A stretch of DNA of 64,000 bases from Nilaparvata lugens (lineage: Eukaryota; Arthropoda; Insecta; Hemiptera; Delphacidae): assembly GCF_014356525.2 (NCBI RefSeq), contig NC_052510.1, positions 58,107,273 through 58,171,272 on the forward strand, written 5' to 3'. Of this stretch, positions 23,499 to 34,912 are shown piece after piece (within the stretch, counting starts at the first letter, position 1; the number at the start of each line of letters is the position of its first letter). Below the pieces are notes generated by a model, which ran no database searches, was not told where the DNA came from, and worked only from the letters and a program-made list of their open reading frames with translations. The position numbers and the translations under genes are program-made.

Positions 23499-24342
23499 TT
23501 TTTACTTTCCTTGCCCCATCACCATAGGTAAGGGAAGTATTGCTTTCCGAAAAAAATTAAGGTACCCCAATTTCTAAATTTCTATACGTTTTAAGGTCCC
23601 CTGAGTCCAAAAAAGTGGTTTTTGGGTATTGGTCTGTATGTGTGCGTGTGTGTGTGTGTGTGTATGTGTGTATGAGTGTATGTGCGTCTGTGTACACGAT
23701 ATCTCATCTCCCAATTAACGGAATGACTTGAAATTTGGAAATTGAGGTCCTTACACTATAAGGATCCGACACGAACAATTTCGATCAAATGCGATTCAAG
23801 ATGGCGGCTAGAATGGCGAAAATGTTGTCAAAAACAGGGTTTTTCGCGATTTTCTCTAAAATGGCTCCAACGATTTTGATCAGATTTATACCTAGAATAG
23901 TCATTGATAAGCTATATCAACTGCCAGAAGTCCCATATCTGTAAAAATTTCAGGAGCTCCGCCCCATCTATCCAAAGTTCGATTTTAGATTTCCAATTAT
24001 CAGGTCTCAGATATAATTGAAACGAAAAATTTTGAGTGGAAAAATTTGAGCATGGAAATCTCTTCAATTAATGTTCAGTAACATTTTCACCTAAAATTGA
24101 AAATAAGCTTGAAATTTGAGAAAATGTAATTATTCAATTGCAAACTTTTGGCAACTGTTGATTCTATTAAATCATTCACTATGAAGAGATAGCAGATCTC
24201 GTGTGTATCCAGCGTTATTGAACTTTCACCAGCTGGCTCAGATCTTTGACTTGAGATGCGCGTTTACCTTTACACTAGTGTCAGGTGATCAATTTTCATA
24301 ACGGCAAGGAAAGTTGTGTGAGTGCGCCACACCAGATTTTTG
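23499..24342 (+). repeat. Family D element with (tg)n
   Basis: Starts tttttactttccttgcc and ends gcgccacaccagattttt. It includes a tgtgtgcg microsatellite at about 23635-23670, tatctcatctcccaattaac, and gaacaatttcgatcaaatg. It lies 44 bp upstream of a family C copy. Confidence 0.7.
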
Positions 24343-24385
24343 TGAATTGTTTCTGGCAAATAAATAATATTTCCATAATGAATAT

Positions 24386-24927
24386 ATTTTTTCCTACAGT
24401 TACTTTGAAAAGTGGCCATTGCTGCACTGATTACAGAACGCAAAGAATCACTTTTCCGCTCTAGTGCGGGAAAAATTTTTCTGCACTCCAGATTTGCAAC
24501 ATGGCAACGCAAAATACTTAGTAGGTTATATGGAGCAACAGTGCAGCAAAATCAAAATGAAGTTGGTAACAGTGACTGCTGTGGCTGCTATAGTGAGCAG
24601 AGGTGCAACCAAGCACAACGCGCTAATTATTATTCATTATATATTATAACCAAGGACAACGAGAACTTTAGGATTTTAGGATTAAGGTTTTTATCAATAA
24701 TAAAATTACACAGAAAAACATTTGATGCATTTCAGGCAATTTTACCCATAATTACCCACTTTTCATATTCAATGGTAACTGTAGGAAAAACTTAATGTGA
24801 AATACGTGCGCAAAGTTCCTCTGCTGCACTCAAGAAACCATTCCGCCCTCGCCTACGGCTCGGGCGTAAACGTTTCTTTCGGTGCAGCAAACTGCCACTT
24901 TGCGCACTAGTTGCACAAATAACTATT
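24386..24927 (+). repeat. Family C element
   Basis: Near-identical to 20927-21466. It starts ttttttcctacagttac, inverse block gtaactgtaggaaaaa at about 24775-24790, ends gcactagttgcacaaata. The high identity of the two copies 3.4 kb apart suggests recent activity or local duplication. Confidence 0.75.
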
Positions 24928-25129
24928 CCATTGTAGTAAGTTATTTTTTCATTGTATTCTGTAAAGTCAAGGTTGACTGGTGGAGAGAACTAAAAGTTCT
25001 CAACTCCATCAATTAAAGAATGTTTTCATCTCATTTCACGTTCACTGATATGTGGAAATCCACCTTAATCTGATGGAACCGAGTTCAAAGAAATCCAATA
25101 ATCAGACAACATAAAAACCTCTCAAAAAA

Positions 25130-25216
25130 TCTCTCTAATGAGATATTCACTGAAACTTAGTTTCAAGCTCTCTCTAGTTTTATTAATCACTGAAACTTAG
25201 TTTCAAGCTCTCAGGT
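25130..25216. repeat. Short tandem duplication
   Basis: tcactgaaacttagtttcaa followed by gctctc occurs twice in direct order (about 25149 and 25189). The repeated word is itself palindromic (gaaacttagtttc). Confidence 0.5.
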
Positions 25217-25533
25217 ATTAATCATGCTGCTGATAAAACGTGGTCATTGCCGTTTCTTTATGACATAAGATAAGATAAATCCCAGGTTCGTTCACACGAT
25301 AAAAAGTGTCTTCGCAGAAGATTTAGACTAGGCGAGTGAGCTGAGGCTACATTTTTTCCACCTTGGGGCAAAATAATAATTCAAAACACTATGTGTGGAA
25401 TAAGATCAGTAATAGAGCCTGGTGGAAGGTGTCCACTTATAAATCGTACTACCGTATATATCCTCCCGGTCCCGGAGCATATTCTTCGCCTACACCTTAT
25501 TCCACCGCCTAATTAAAAACACTTTATTATTTA

Positions 25534-25728
25534 TTGCACCTCTGTTTCTTCGCCGTGATGGATCCTCTGTCTCGTTCTCTCTCTTGCAGCTCTGTGATCT
25601 CCTATCGCTTTAATAACAGACTCCTATCTTTGGCTCGCCCTGTCTTCGGCCTTATCTTGCATTACATCTACGATTCTTCCATCCGCCATTTTAGCATTCC
25701 TCCCATTCATCACACATCCGTTCATTGA
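25534..25728 (+). other. Short open frame, unsupported as gene
   Basis: 64 codons, pyrimidine-rich, starting MHLCFFAVMDPLSRSLSC. It has no neighbours, motif or conserved copy. I list it because GC is higher than in the flanks; a chance frame is more likely. Confidence 0.12.
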
Positions 25729-25888
25729 TTAGAGCCGAAATGTGAGACTGCCGAATCTTACGATGTTCTTGTTGTGATAGTGTTTTCCGGGAACGGTTTC
25801 CCACACTGGATAACACCTTCAAAAAGTTTATGTTTTTTCAAAGTTTCACCAATTTTTTATGGGTGTCTTTGAATTGAACCAATATTCT

Positions 25889-26683
25889 TAATTGACCGAG
25901 CGAAGTGAGATCTAAGATTCAAGTCGACGGTTTGGCATTTCTCTCAATGTTTAAATATGTTGCGCATTTACGGCGAAACGCGGTAATAGTTCTTCATGAA
26001 ATTTGACAGATATGTTCCTTTTTAAATTGCGCGTCGACTTATATACAAGGTTTTTGGAAATTTTGCATTTCAAGGATAATATAGAAGGAAAAAGGAGCCT
26101 CCTTCATACGCCAATATTAGAGTAAAAATCAGACTATAGAATTATTCATCATAAATCAGCTGTCTAGTGGACTATAATACTACCCGTTCAAAAACATCGA
26201 ACACCTTGAAAATGTATCTTTCCATCAACGTTAGTAGACAGTTGACTATTCATAATACTACCCGTTCAAAAACATCGAACACCTTGAAAATGTATCTTTC
26301 CATCAACTTTAGTAGACAGTTGACTATTTATAATACTACCCGTTCAAAAATATCGAACATCTTGAAAATGTATCTTTCCATCAACGTTAGTAGACAGTTG
26401 ACTATTTATAATACTACCCGTTCAAAAACATCGAACACCTTGAAAATGTATCTTTCCATCAACGTTGTAGACAGTTGCAGCCAGACCTGATAACAGCGCT
26501 AACACTCACATTCCGGGACGACACGTCACGGCACGATAGGACAGAAATCTCTATATTTATTTGGGACTTTTTCTAGACATTTTAAATTGATAAATTATTT
26601 ATTAATTTTTGAGAAAACATAACAAAAGGTCAATGTAACTTACTCAGCGCGAGGTCTACTGTTCACAGAACTGCTAGTAATAT
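25889..26683 (+). repeat. Family A element with four 78-bp units
   Basis: Opens attgaccgagcgaagtgag and ends cagaactgctagtaat. From 26165 to about 26475 it contains four tandem units of about 78 bp (each with ctacccgttcaaaaac and gaaaatgtatctttccatc), against two units in the copy at 1462-2116. The units keep one frame open (107 codons) only because their length is a multiple of three. Confidence 0.7.
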
Positions 26684-27302
26684 ACATGAGAGAATACAAA
26701 TATAGATGCATAATAAGATTACACAATAACCTATAAACTTCAGTGTTGATAGGAAATGACATTGGGTAATACGGCAAGGCAGAACATTGAAAAGGATCTC
26801 TCTACCAATAGAAGCCATAAGAATGAATAAATACAATAAAAAATAAGTTTTTGAGCATTGTTTCCCCGCACTGTTTCGAGAACGATCAAGGCAGAAAATT
26901 TCAAATTTCATAAAACATCCAACCTATATAGTTCAGAGATGTTGGAGTATTTCCTAGGATCATGTCTGAATATGACATATTTCTTCAGATCAATAATGTT
27001 GAATAATTTCTCAGGATCATGCCTGAACTTGACTGATTTCAACCAGTGAATTAAACAAACTTGATAATCATTGTCTTTTTTCTGTTAGGGCCACTCCTTA
27101 ATTTAAATAAAAATAGAAATCCAAGTACCTTTTTTGAAATTGTTCACTCACAACATATTTCAACCATATGATGCCATTATCCTATTATGCCATGTTGATA
27201 ATATTATTGTTCATCATCTAGTACTAGAGTACTAAAATCAACCTTCAAATTCAACATTTTAAAAATCATCATTCCTGGACCAAAAGTCAAGTAACGATGC
27301 AG
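26684..27302. other. Non-coding stretch
   Basis: A small direct repeat of about 57 bp around ggatcatgtctgaatatgac and ggatcatgcctgaacttgac (26957 and 27014), each followed by tga/ttt words. Nothing else recognised. Confidence 0.35.
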
Positions 27303-27430
27303 TGTGTGATCACATAACCTTATCTTTTGGACAACATAAACATTTTATTAAAAATTTTGAAGAGAAATAGTACAGGCTCAGCCTAGTTTTTCCTCCAATG
27401 TCAATTGTATTATGATTATAGTATTTTGAA
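27303..27430 (+). repeat. Retroelement 3' tail body, second copy
   Basis: Matches 22900-23020 (ttttggacaacataaac, gaagagaaatagtacaggct, cagcctagtttttcctcc) but lacks the aatg tail. Confidence 0.5.
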
Positions 27431-27570
27431 CAATTATTATTAAAAATTATGATATCACAATAATACAATACGATACAAATTCTGGTACTTAATACGCCAT
27501 TTTTCAAAAGAAAAACCAGTGTTTATAAAATAAGTAGCGACTTGGGATTTCAGTGGATGAATATATACAG

Positions 27571-27735
27571 TACTTACTGGCATCTACCGGCAGACTTCAG
27601 AACTGTACAATTTCTGACCAATCAGGAGAATGAAGGCGGGGTTTGATGTCTTGCGATCCGAGCAGTTACAGACCCAGACCCAGTTAGCAGACCCAGCGAG
27701 TGCTACCGTCTTAGTGACAGAGATTTTAACTACTC
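27571..27735 (+). repeat. SINE-like dispersed repeat, copy 2
   Basis: Counterpart of 3783-3970: ttactggcatctaccggcag, gaccaatcaggagaatg, tgtcttgcgatccgagcag. Followed by a short cagaccca repeat. Confidence 0.5.
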
Positions 27736-27802
27736 CTTAATTTATTGTTGACAAATCAGGGTAGAGTAGGCAGAACACCAGAGCAACAGAAGAATTTTTC
27801 CA

Positions 27803-27985
27803 TGCATCTGAAATTGAAAGGTTAATATATGAATAGATACATCTAGTAAACACAAATTTGAATAACAGAGTAATAAACTAATAAATAAAATGTATCTGGA
27901 ATTGAAATGTTAATATATGAATACATACATCTAGTTAACACAAATTTGAATAACAGAGTAATAAACTAATAAATAAAATTTCAGA
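27803..27985. repeat. Tandem duplication, about 91-bp unit
   Basis: Two direct copies of a unit containing ttaatatatgaata, tacatctagt, cacaaatttgaataacagag and taataaactaataaataaaa. A few substitutions separate them. Confidence 0.65.
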
Positions 27986-28204
27986 GGACTTCATTAAGGA
28001 TAAAATATCAGAAACCAAAATGAGATTGATAAAATCTCAAAAACCAAAAAAAATTGGTAAAACAAAACTATTATTTTAAAATTAAGAACTGATTTGGATG
28101 AATCGCCAATTTTGGCAATATTAATTATTTATTATTGTGTAAAAATGATAAAAACTTGACAATAAATTATTATATTATTTTTCTGTGCATTTATATTCTG
28201 TTTA

Positions 28205-28380
28205 TCAAGTACTTGGATTATAGACAAAATTCAACATCCATAGATTATCGTCCATCAACAGAATTGTTTTATTTGTACTGCTGTTATTAGATTGAAAAAA
28301 TGTATTTCTTATTTTTAGAACTCGTGGCTTGATCTCAAGGCTTCTTTTTCCAGTCACGCCAAAAACTATTGTAATGTATA
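28205..28380 (-). repeat. Dispersed repeat shared with 13255-13420
   Basis: Reverse-complement copy. It is followed at 28380-28460 by a small palindrome-rich block of tataggcctatata-like words. Confidence 0.5.
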
Positions 28381-28585
28381 GGCCTATATATGCCAATATA
28401 TAGGCGTATACATAATATATATATGCCTATATAGGCCAAAAACTATTGTAATATATAGGACTATATAAATGTCCTCCAGATCAAAACTCAGAATAAAAAA
28501 CTTATAGTAGACATTTTTCAAGAAGTGTTTGTTAAATGGAGTTCGACTATTTTGAAATATTGACAAATTGCAAACAATATACAAA

Positions 28586-28756
28586 TGAATGAAAAAAGAC
28601 TAAGAAATTGTCAAAAAACCACTGATTTATTGATAATTAGAAAGACCGGTTTCGGTTATTACACCATTGTCAATCTCTGGTTTATCCAGAAACCGGTCTT
28701 TCTAATTATCAATAAATCAGTGGTTTTTTGACAATTTCTTAGTCTTTTTTCATTCA
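28586..28756. repeat. Perfect 68-bp-arm hairpin
   Basis: The arms 28586-28653 and 28689-28756 are exactly complementary as read, with a 35-nt loop (ttacaccattgtcaatctc inside). The arm ends in gaccggtttc; the loop word ttattacacca recurs at about 13690. Perfect complementarity over 68 bp implies recent origin. Confidence 0.85.
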
Positions 28757-29452
28757 ATATGAATAATTACCACAATATCAACTTCTCAACTACACAAAAA
28801 ATATACAAATGGAATCAATTAATGAATAAATTTTACAGTGTCATGAAAACAAAGTATTGTAACAAACGTCAAAGATAAAACAGTGAATGGGATTGGAACT
28901 TCTTGGTGTACAGAAGCAACAGCAATATTGAAACCGTGAGATGGTTTCACCAACAATAACTCATTGATATTCAACAGAAGTGTTGTATCTTTCACAAAAA
29001 CAGGACAAAAAATAGAAGCCTATTGATATAAGAAAGGAAAGATGAAGTAATTATTGGTCACGTTGATCATCATATCGAATAATTTATTCGGAAGGATGAA
29101 AATACCTACTCCAGTTCTTTAGTTTAGGTATAATGCATGCTTTTTGGGAACAAATTACCCTATAATATTTCTTGCGATTCGCTAGAGGGCTGTATAATTA
29201 TCCACCTTGTACAAATTCTTTTTCCGGACAACAAAAAATGACTTTCAGTTTCTTCAAATTTGAATCGTTGTCTGACAGCGTTTGGTTTCCAAGGACAATA
29301 TAAATGACCGTAAAAAAGACGGAGGTTTCCCTCCTGTTTGTACTTATCTAGATTGATATAATATTACGTTATGCGTGTATCATAAACAGAATTATAAATG
29401 ACTATTACGGCTGCTGTCTGCTTCCAGAACCAGAGCAAAGGCTGAATAAGCT

Positions 29453-29659
29453 TTGAACTGTAATTATTTAATTGCGACCTGTCAAAATCGTACGTCATGC
29501 AGCCGGCATGGTAGTCGGTTCCTTCCAAGCTTACTGCTTGGAGGTGATTCTCACACTGGGAGAAACTCGTATTTCTATAATGCCACTGTTCTGGTAGGTT
29601 TTGTAAAAATCGTAACCGAGATCAACTCTTGTATCTTGTATTCTCCAATTGAACAGTAG
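29453..29659 (+). other. Short open frame, unsupported as gene
   Basis: 68 codons, no motif, overlapping an opposite-strand open frame of similar length. Listed as negative evidence: the stretch 28757-29730 has no supported gene. Confidence 0.1.
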
Positions 29660-29729
29660 AGCAAGAAATTGTCTAGTATTGATCAATAGAATTGTAGAAC
29701 AAGAATTATTGGAGAACAATATTATCATA

Positions 29730-30119
29730 ATTATTATTTAACGAAAATCCTAAATACATGCTGTAAATCGCCCCGAAGACTTCTGCTACTGCAGACATTG
29801 ACAACAGGGTTGACAGCTAGATGTAAATTCGATGAGAACTACTATCCAAAAATTAGTTGCCAGCCCCGGGAATCGAACCCGGTACCTCTATCCAGTGATC
29901 CTCTGTTATCCAGAGATTGTCAGTTTGGTGTAAGGTTAAGCATTCCTGACTAGCAATTGGGAGGTACCGGGTTCGATTCCCGGGCTGGCAACTAATTTTT
30001 GGATAGTAGTTCTCATCGAATTTCCATCTAGCTGTTAACCCTGTTTGTCAATGTCTGCAGTAGCAGAAGTCTTCGGTGTGATTTACAGCATGTATTTAGG
30101 ATTTTCGTTAAATAATAAT
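29730..30119. repeat. Long inverted repeat of a tRNA-derived SINE-like unit
   Basis: Arms 29730-29888 and 29961-30119 (159 bp each) are complementary with only about seven differences, around a 72-nt spacer. Each arm ends inside a tRNA-like domain: gaggtaccgggttcgattcc with the B-box ggttcgattcc. The outer arm parts (gcagtagcagaagtcttc) also occur at 13083-13205. Either head-to-head insertion of two SINEs or a foldback element that captured one. Confidence 0.75.
29914..29992 (+). repeat. tRNA-like domain inside inverted repeat
   Basis: A-box-like tttggtgtaaggtta (29924) and B-box ggttcgattcc (29970) with ends that could pair weakly (gattgtca and tggcaact). The opposite arm carries only the B-box half in reverse. 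SINE origin is more likely than a functional tRNA because the anticodon arm does not fold cleanly. Confidence 0.45.
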
Positions 30120-30504
30120 CATATATCAATTAGCATTTGAATAAATGCATTCTCTATTTGATTCCATCTGTAAACAATATTATCCATTAAATGGTTTACC
30201 ACATTCTTTGGCATGTTATCATCTATATAGTTTATCATATTCTATGGAGTGTATTTGTTTATTTATTTGAATAGAGAATACTTGAATATACAATGTAACA
30301 ATGTATTTAATAGGAAAGTATTGGTCATTGGGAGAGTGGAACAGAAAATCTCAAAAAGTCAATCACAACATCTCAAGATATTCAAACACCTTCAAAAGTA
30401 CATAGAATAACATTGATTCTAAAATAGTAGATGACTTGTATGCATATACTCAGTTTAAACGAATAAATGTCAGCTGTTGGTTTAAACCCCGTATGAACAC
30501 ATTA

Positions 30505-30810
30505 TGATATATGCAGCCATATCCACAAGTAAACGTGGTTTAGCGTTAAACGTAGTGTTAGAATATGGCACTAAGTAGCAGAGGCACATATGCACCATCT
30601 CAGTTTGAACTGGAATAATCTGCTGTTAGTTCCGAACATGGAATCAGAGAGGACTTAGTATTACTTATTTAATCTGTGCTGGAATTAAATGAGATGAAAA
30701 TATTTTGTAGTAGGCGAAGTTAGAGATGAAATACATTAGAATAGATGCGTCCATATCTCCAAGTAATCGTGGTTTGGCATTGAACGTAGATGGTTCATAT
30801 GGCCCTTTAT
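30505..30810. repeat. Two related direct segments
   Basis: The segment catatccacaagtaaacgtgg followed by tttagcgttaaacgtag at 30520 recurs as catatctccaagtaatcgtg and tttggcattgaacgtag at 30750. A diverged direct repeat, origin unknown. Confidence 0.4.
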
Positions 30811-30837
30811 CACATGAAGTATAATCAGAGAGAAACA

Positions 30838-30990
30838 ATAATTCAGATTCAGATTCAGATTCAGATTCCTTTATTCATGTGTCTAACAAAACATAATTCA
30901 ACTTACGTTCTAGCGTTTTTAAAATAAATACCAGTAGCGGTAAAATGGCATGGTGAATCATATTAAACTAATAAGTTCTACAATAATATT
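30838..30990 (-). repeat. (gattca)n microsatellite and reversed retroelement tail
   Basis: attcagattcagattcagat at 30840 leads into tcctttattcatgtgtctaa. On the - strand this is an element 3' end finishing in a simple repeat, a common LINE layout. Confidence 0.45.
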
Positions 30991-31084
30991 GAGCAAGAAA
31001 AATGATGAAAAATGCAAAAGTTAAGGAAACGCTAATTTTGAGTGAATTAAAATTGGATGAATTGGTATTTAGGAGGTCCTGGAT

Positions 31085-31666
31085 AAATGCATTTCAATCT
31101 TCAACTTTGTTCCAACCTAATAAAGTCAACTCGGCTTAATGCCAACCTGACAAAATTCTTAATTTAGTTACCAGAGCAACTGTTTCGAAGAGGTACTCTC
31201 TCTAGATTATAGTTCTATATTAACATATGGTATGGACATTTCAATTATAATTTTAAGATATTGGAATAAGAAGAATATACATGCTAAAATATCTTTAAAC
31301 CCTTAAAAACCACCCTTAGAGTTAAAATAATATCGCCAAAAGATTTCTTAGTGCGCCTCTAAAGGGCCAACTGAACATACCTACCAAATTTGAACGTTTT
31401 TGGTTCGGTAGATTTTCAGTTCTGCGAGTGAGTGAGTGAGTGAGTGAGTGAGTGAGTGAGTGAGTGAATTAGTCAGTCAGTGAGTGAGTGCCATTTCGCT
31501 TTTATATATATAGAAACCATATGTTAATATAGAACTATAATCTAGAGAGAATACCTCTTCGAAACAGTTGTTAACTGGTAACTAAATTAATAATTTTGTC
31601 AGGTTGGCATTAAGTTCAGTTAACTTTGTTAGGTTGGCACCAAGTTAAAGATTGAAATGCATTTAT
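31085..31666. repeat. Foldback element with internal (gtga)n
   Basis: Arms 31085-31230 and 31517-31666 are imperfect inverted repeats (aaatgcatttcaatctt versus agattgaaatgcattt; agattatagttctatattaa versus its complement). The centre holds (gtga)n at about 31427-31492. Confidence 0.7.
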
Positions 31667-31716
31667 CACGGAAAAATTGATTGGGCATTGCTACTTCAAT
31701 CCTGGGAATATTATAT

Positions 31717-31929
31717 TACTAGCCATCAGGCTCGCTTCGCTCGCCATATCCGTTTAGCCAGACGTTTAGTCTGGACTCCCGACTGGATCGTCCTAACATA
31801 TGATAAAAATGATCAAATGAAAAATACAGGCGAGCGTAGCGAGCCTGCTGATCTTATTCTTGGACGATCCAGTCGGTGTCCCCCCTGGCTAGACGGATAT
31901 GGCGAGCGAAGCGAGCCTGACGTCTAGTA
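31717..31929. mobile_element. MITE with long terminal inverted repeats
   Basis: About 213 bp. The left arm includes caggctcgcttcgctcgcc, atatccgtttagccag and actggatcgtcc; the right arm carries their complements. Ends are tactagccat and (reverse) tactagacgt. Arms of about 65 bp around an AT-rich loop. The 91-codon frame across it is an artefact of the symmetric sequence. Confidence 0.7.
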
Positions 31930-33330
31930 CAATAATTATATCAAAAAGTTCCATTATATTAATCTGTGATCGCCCAAAAAAAACTCTCAGTCCTAGTAGA
32001 AATTGAGCAGAAAATCAGTACTGAAGGAACATATTCTGATTGATGAAAGTGTAGGTGCAGAAACGACATTAATGGCAAATATTACGAGCTCGTTAAAGCT
32101 TTCAATTGTCGACCGAGGTGGTGTGGCTTGCCTGCCGGCTTGCCGCCGAAATCGAACCGGTGTTATGAAATATATTCGCGTGTCACCAGGTAGTTTATCA
32201 GCGTTTTAACGGCCTATCACAGAGTCAAGTGGCTGCCATGAGAAAAATTAGAAGCTCATAACTTTCCCTCACTTATCAGTTGCATAGTTTTGTGGTGTGG
32301 ATTTGTGGGCAAACCAGTCTGCAATGCGGAGTCGGATATTTTATTATTCTGATTTCATTTGGTTGTAAAGTGTGTGGTGGGTGTAAGAGATAAAAGGGTC
32401 GTGACCCTTGAATAATGAGTGGAATATCAGAGCTCAGCGATAGCCACCACCGATGCTGATTAGACTGGACATTAAGGATCGACCTTCGACGTTCCAAAAG
32501 CAAAGTCTTGCTCGCTGCATTTCTCGTGAATTTCTTGAATCGTAAATTAGGGCTTCGTTTATTTCTTCTAATCTCACTTGGGCTGATTTCATATGTGCAG
32601 TGGAGGCGCCAAAATTATGCTTGTAATGCGGTGTTACTGTTTTATTGTTCTCAACGTTACACTCCTCAATCTTGATAAATATTTTGAAATTGAGTGATGA
32701 AATATTATTTTTATTATTGGAGAGCAAGACTATTGTTCGGACGTTATATCAATGTTCCCCTTTGTTGTCTGGCGTTGTGTGGTGGAGGGGGCAATTGAGG
32801 GGTGATGCGTATAGCATAATTGCGCCAGTTACCGATTGCCAGCCAATCGAACAGCTCACTTCTCGTAATGTCGATTTTTGCAAAGTGATCTATTGATTTA
32901 TTGTGATTTATTACAAGTGTCATTGTACGGGGAGGTAGAATAGGTCTCTGACTTGAGTTCATTAATTTTATGCCATCATCAACAATCAGAAATGAATTAA
33001 GACGAGAGAAATGAAAAGGAAAAGGGAAAGGGAAAATAAAATGAAAGAGGAGAAAGAGAAGTTGCCTCACTCATTAATTCAAATAACATCGTTCTTTGTA
33101 CAATCAACAATCAAAATCATGATGGAACGTTGAGTGAATTTATCTTCCAAAATACTGAGTGAATAACAAACGAAAACTAAAAAATGAAGAGCGATCCCGC
33201 AACACATTTAAAAGATTGTCACCCACCTTCGATCAAGTAAATTACAAATAGTGAGTAATAATAGCTTTATTCCAGCCCTAGTAAGCCTGCTGGTTGATTA
33301 TTTGATTATCAGTTGTATATCCACTCGTAA
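31930..33330. other. Moderate-GC stretch without supported gene
   Basis: Overlapping frames of 60-108 codons occur on both strands at 32003-33070, none with a recognised motif. 33000-33060 is a purine-rich (gaaaag)n tract that makes the opposite strand look like a Phe/Pro-rich protein. The GC rise at 32080-32180 and 32440-32900 could mark an exon or a 5' region, but splice sites and homology cannot be judged here. Confidence 0.3.
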
Positions 33331-34305
33331 TTTTCCATTGAATAATTTATAGTATTATAAAACTCAAAATAATTGTGAGATTTTTGATATATTTGATGAT
33401 GATTAATGATTTCCACTCCTGTATCTACTAATTTTACATCAAATATTTTCCTGGAATGAGAGTATAGAACTGAATGTCACCTCTCCTATTCCAGGAACCG
33501 TTTATACAAACAGGAACGTCCCTTGGGGCTTGCAATGAACAATGCAAATTAATATATTCATAATTTTACTCATTATATTATACAAATTATCAAAGTAGCT
33601 TTCAATTATTTTGATCTTCATATTTATTCAACATCATCATACAGTATTATTCGATTATGAGGCTTCAAACTTTATCATAAATTCACTTTGTAATGAATTT
33701 TTCCCTGTTCATGATAGAATTCCCAAACGATTATTGGATATGAAGACGTTGTGTTGTCATAAATAGTTCACTAGAATAACGAGATACGGGTTCTAAATAA
33801 TAATAATAATTTCTCTGATTACCAATGAATTGCAACCAGAGGAGTTTATTGACAAAAAATATACATAATTATTATACTATACATACAAAAGTTGCTAATA
33901 CTAAACTAAGTTCTAATTATGATACCCCACTATAATAATATGTGTCGGGGTGGTCATAATATTCTTTAAATGCTACACCATCGCCAATATCTAGTAAACC
34001 AGAATTTGAAGTACAGAACAACATAATTAGTATTATACAGTGATGAGCAAGCTCTACGATTGGTAGACAATTGACCAATCATGTGAACGTTTGCCATCAG
34101 CCTATCGACAAGCCCCTCCCACAATTAGCGTTCCACTGAAAAGTCAAAGAGATTCCGGTTCATTCACTGAACATACTGATGTGAATCAATGAATTAAACT
34201 ACAGTTGTAACAAATCGAAGAATTGTACTGCTAGAAGATAGCGTCGTTGAATTTATAAAAATTATTATTTTCACCATCTAACACTTATAAAACCTCATTT
34301 GATGA
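33331..34305. other. Non-coding AT-rich stretch
   Basis: No frame of note. A short (aat)n run occurs at about 33797-33810. Confidence 0.4.
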
Positions 34306-34309
34306 ACAA

Positions 34310-34912
34310 GGTGACATTACAAGGTGAAGTAATATTGTCTCCGGTAGATTCTCAAACTGAATTTTTTTAATTTTTCTAGAGAGGAATTTATTACAATTTT
34401 TGCAAAGAAAGTAAAAAAGAGTATGAATTTTTATATGAGTGAAGGCCTAATTTCAATAAACATGAACTCAATCTTGTACAAGAAGCTAGATTATAATATT
34501 ATTATAATTATAAATACTGTATTTATTTTGCCAATAATTAAATATAAATAATTATAAAATTATAATCTAGCTTCTTGTAGAAGATTGAGTTAATTTTTTA
34601 TTGAAATAAGGCTTTTACTCATGTGAAAAATTCATAGTCTTTTTCAGTTTCTTAATTTATATCAATAACTTAAATTAATGAAATCATTGATATTTATTCT
34701 GCCAATAACTAAATATTAATAATCATAATATTATAATCTAGCTTCTTGTACAAGATTGAGTTCATTTTTTATTGAAATCAGGCCTTCACTCATGTAAACT
34801 CACTCATTCATAGTCTTTTTCAGTTTCTTTTTCAAAATTGTTATTCTTTTCTACCAAAAAAAATCCATTTTGAGAATCTACCGGACAATATTATGTCACC
34901 TTGTAATGTGAC
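34310..34912. repeat. Foldback element with a duplicated arm
   Basis: Outer ends ggtgacattacaaggtga (left) and caccttgtaatgtgac (right) are inverted. The left-arm word tgtacaagaagctagattat has two inverted partners, at about 34563 and 34737 (ataatctagcttcttgta). Left arm 34310-34500, first right arm about 34545-34660, second right arm about 34728-34912. Confidence 0.65.

Noticed and set aside
26167..26490. A repeat-containing 107-codon protein
   Set aside because: Arises from four 78-bp units in a family A element; 78 is a multiple of three.
31427..31492. Possible CRISPR-like regular repeat
   Set aside because: A simple (gtga)n microsatellite with no spacers. No CRISPR array is expected in an insect genome, and none is seen.
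31652..31927. A 91-codon frame with charged repeats
   Set aside because: Coincides with the inverted arms of a MITE; similar peptide words at both ends come from the arm symmetry.
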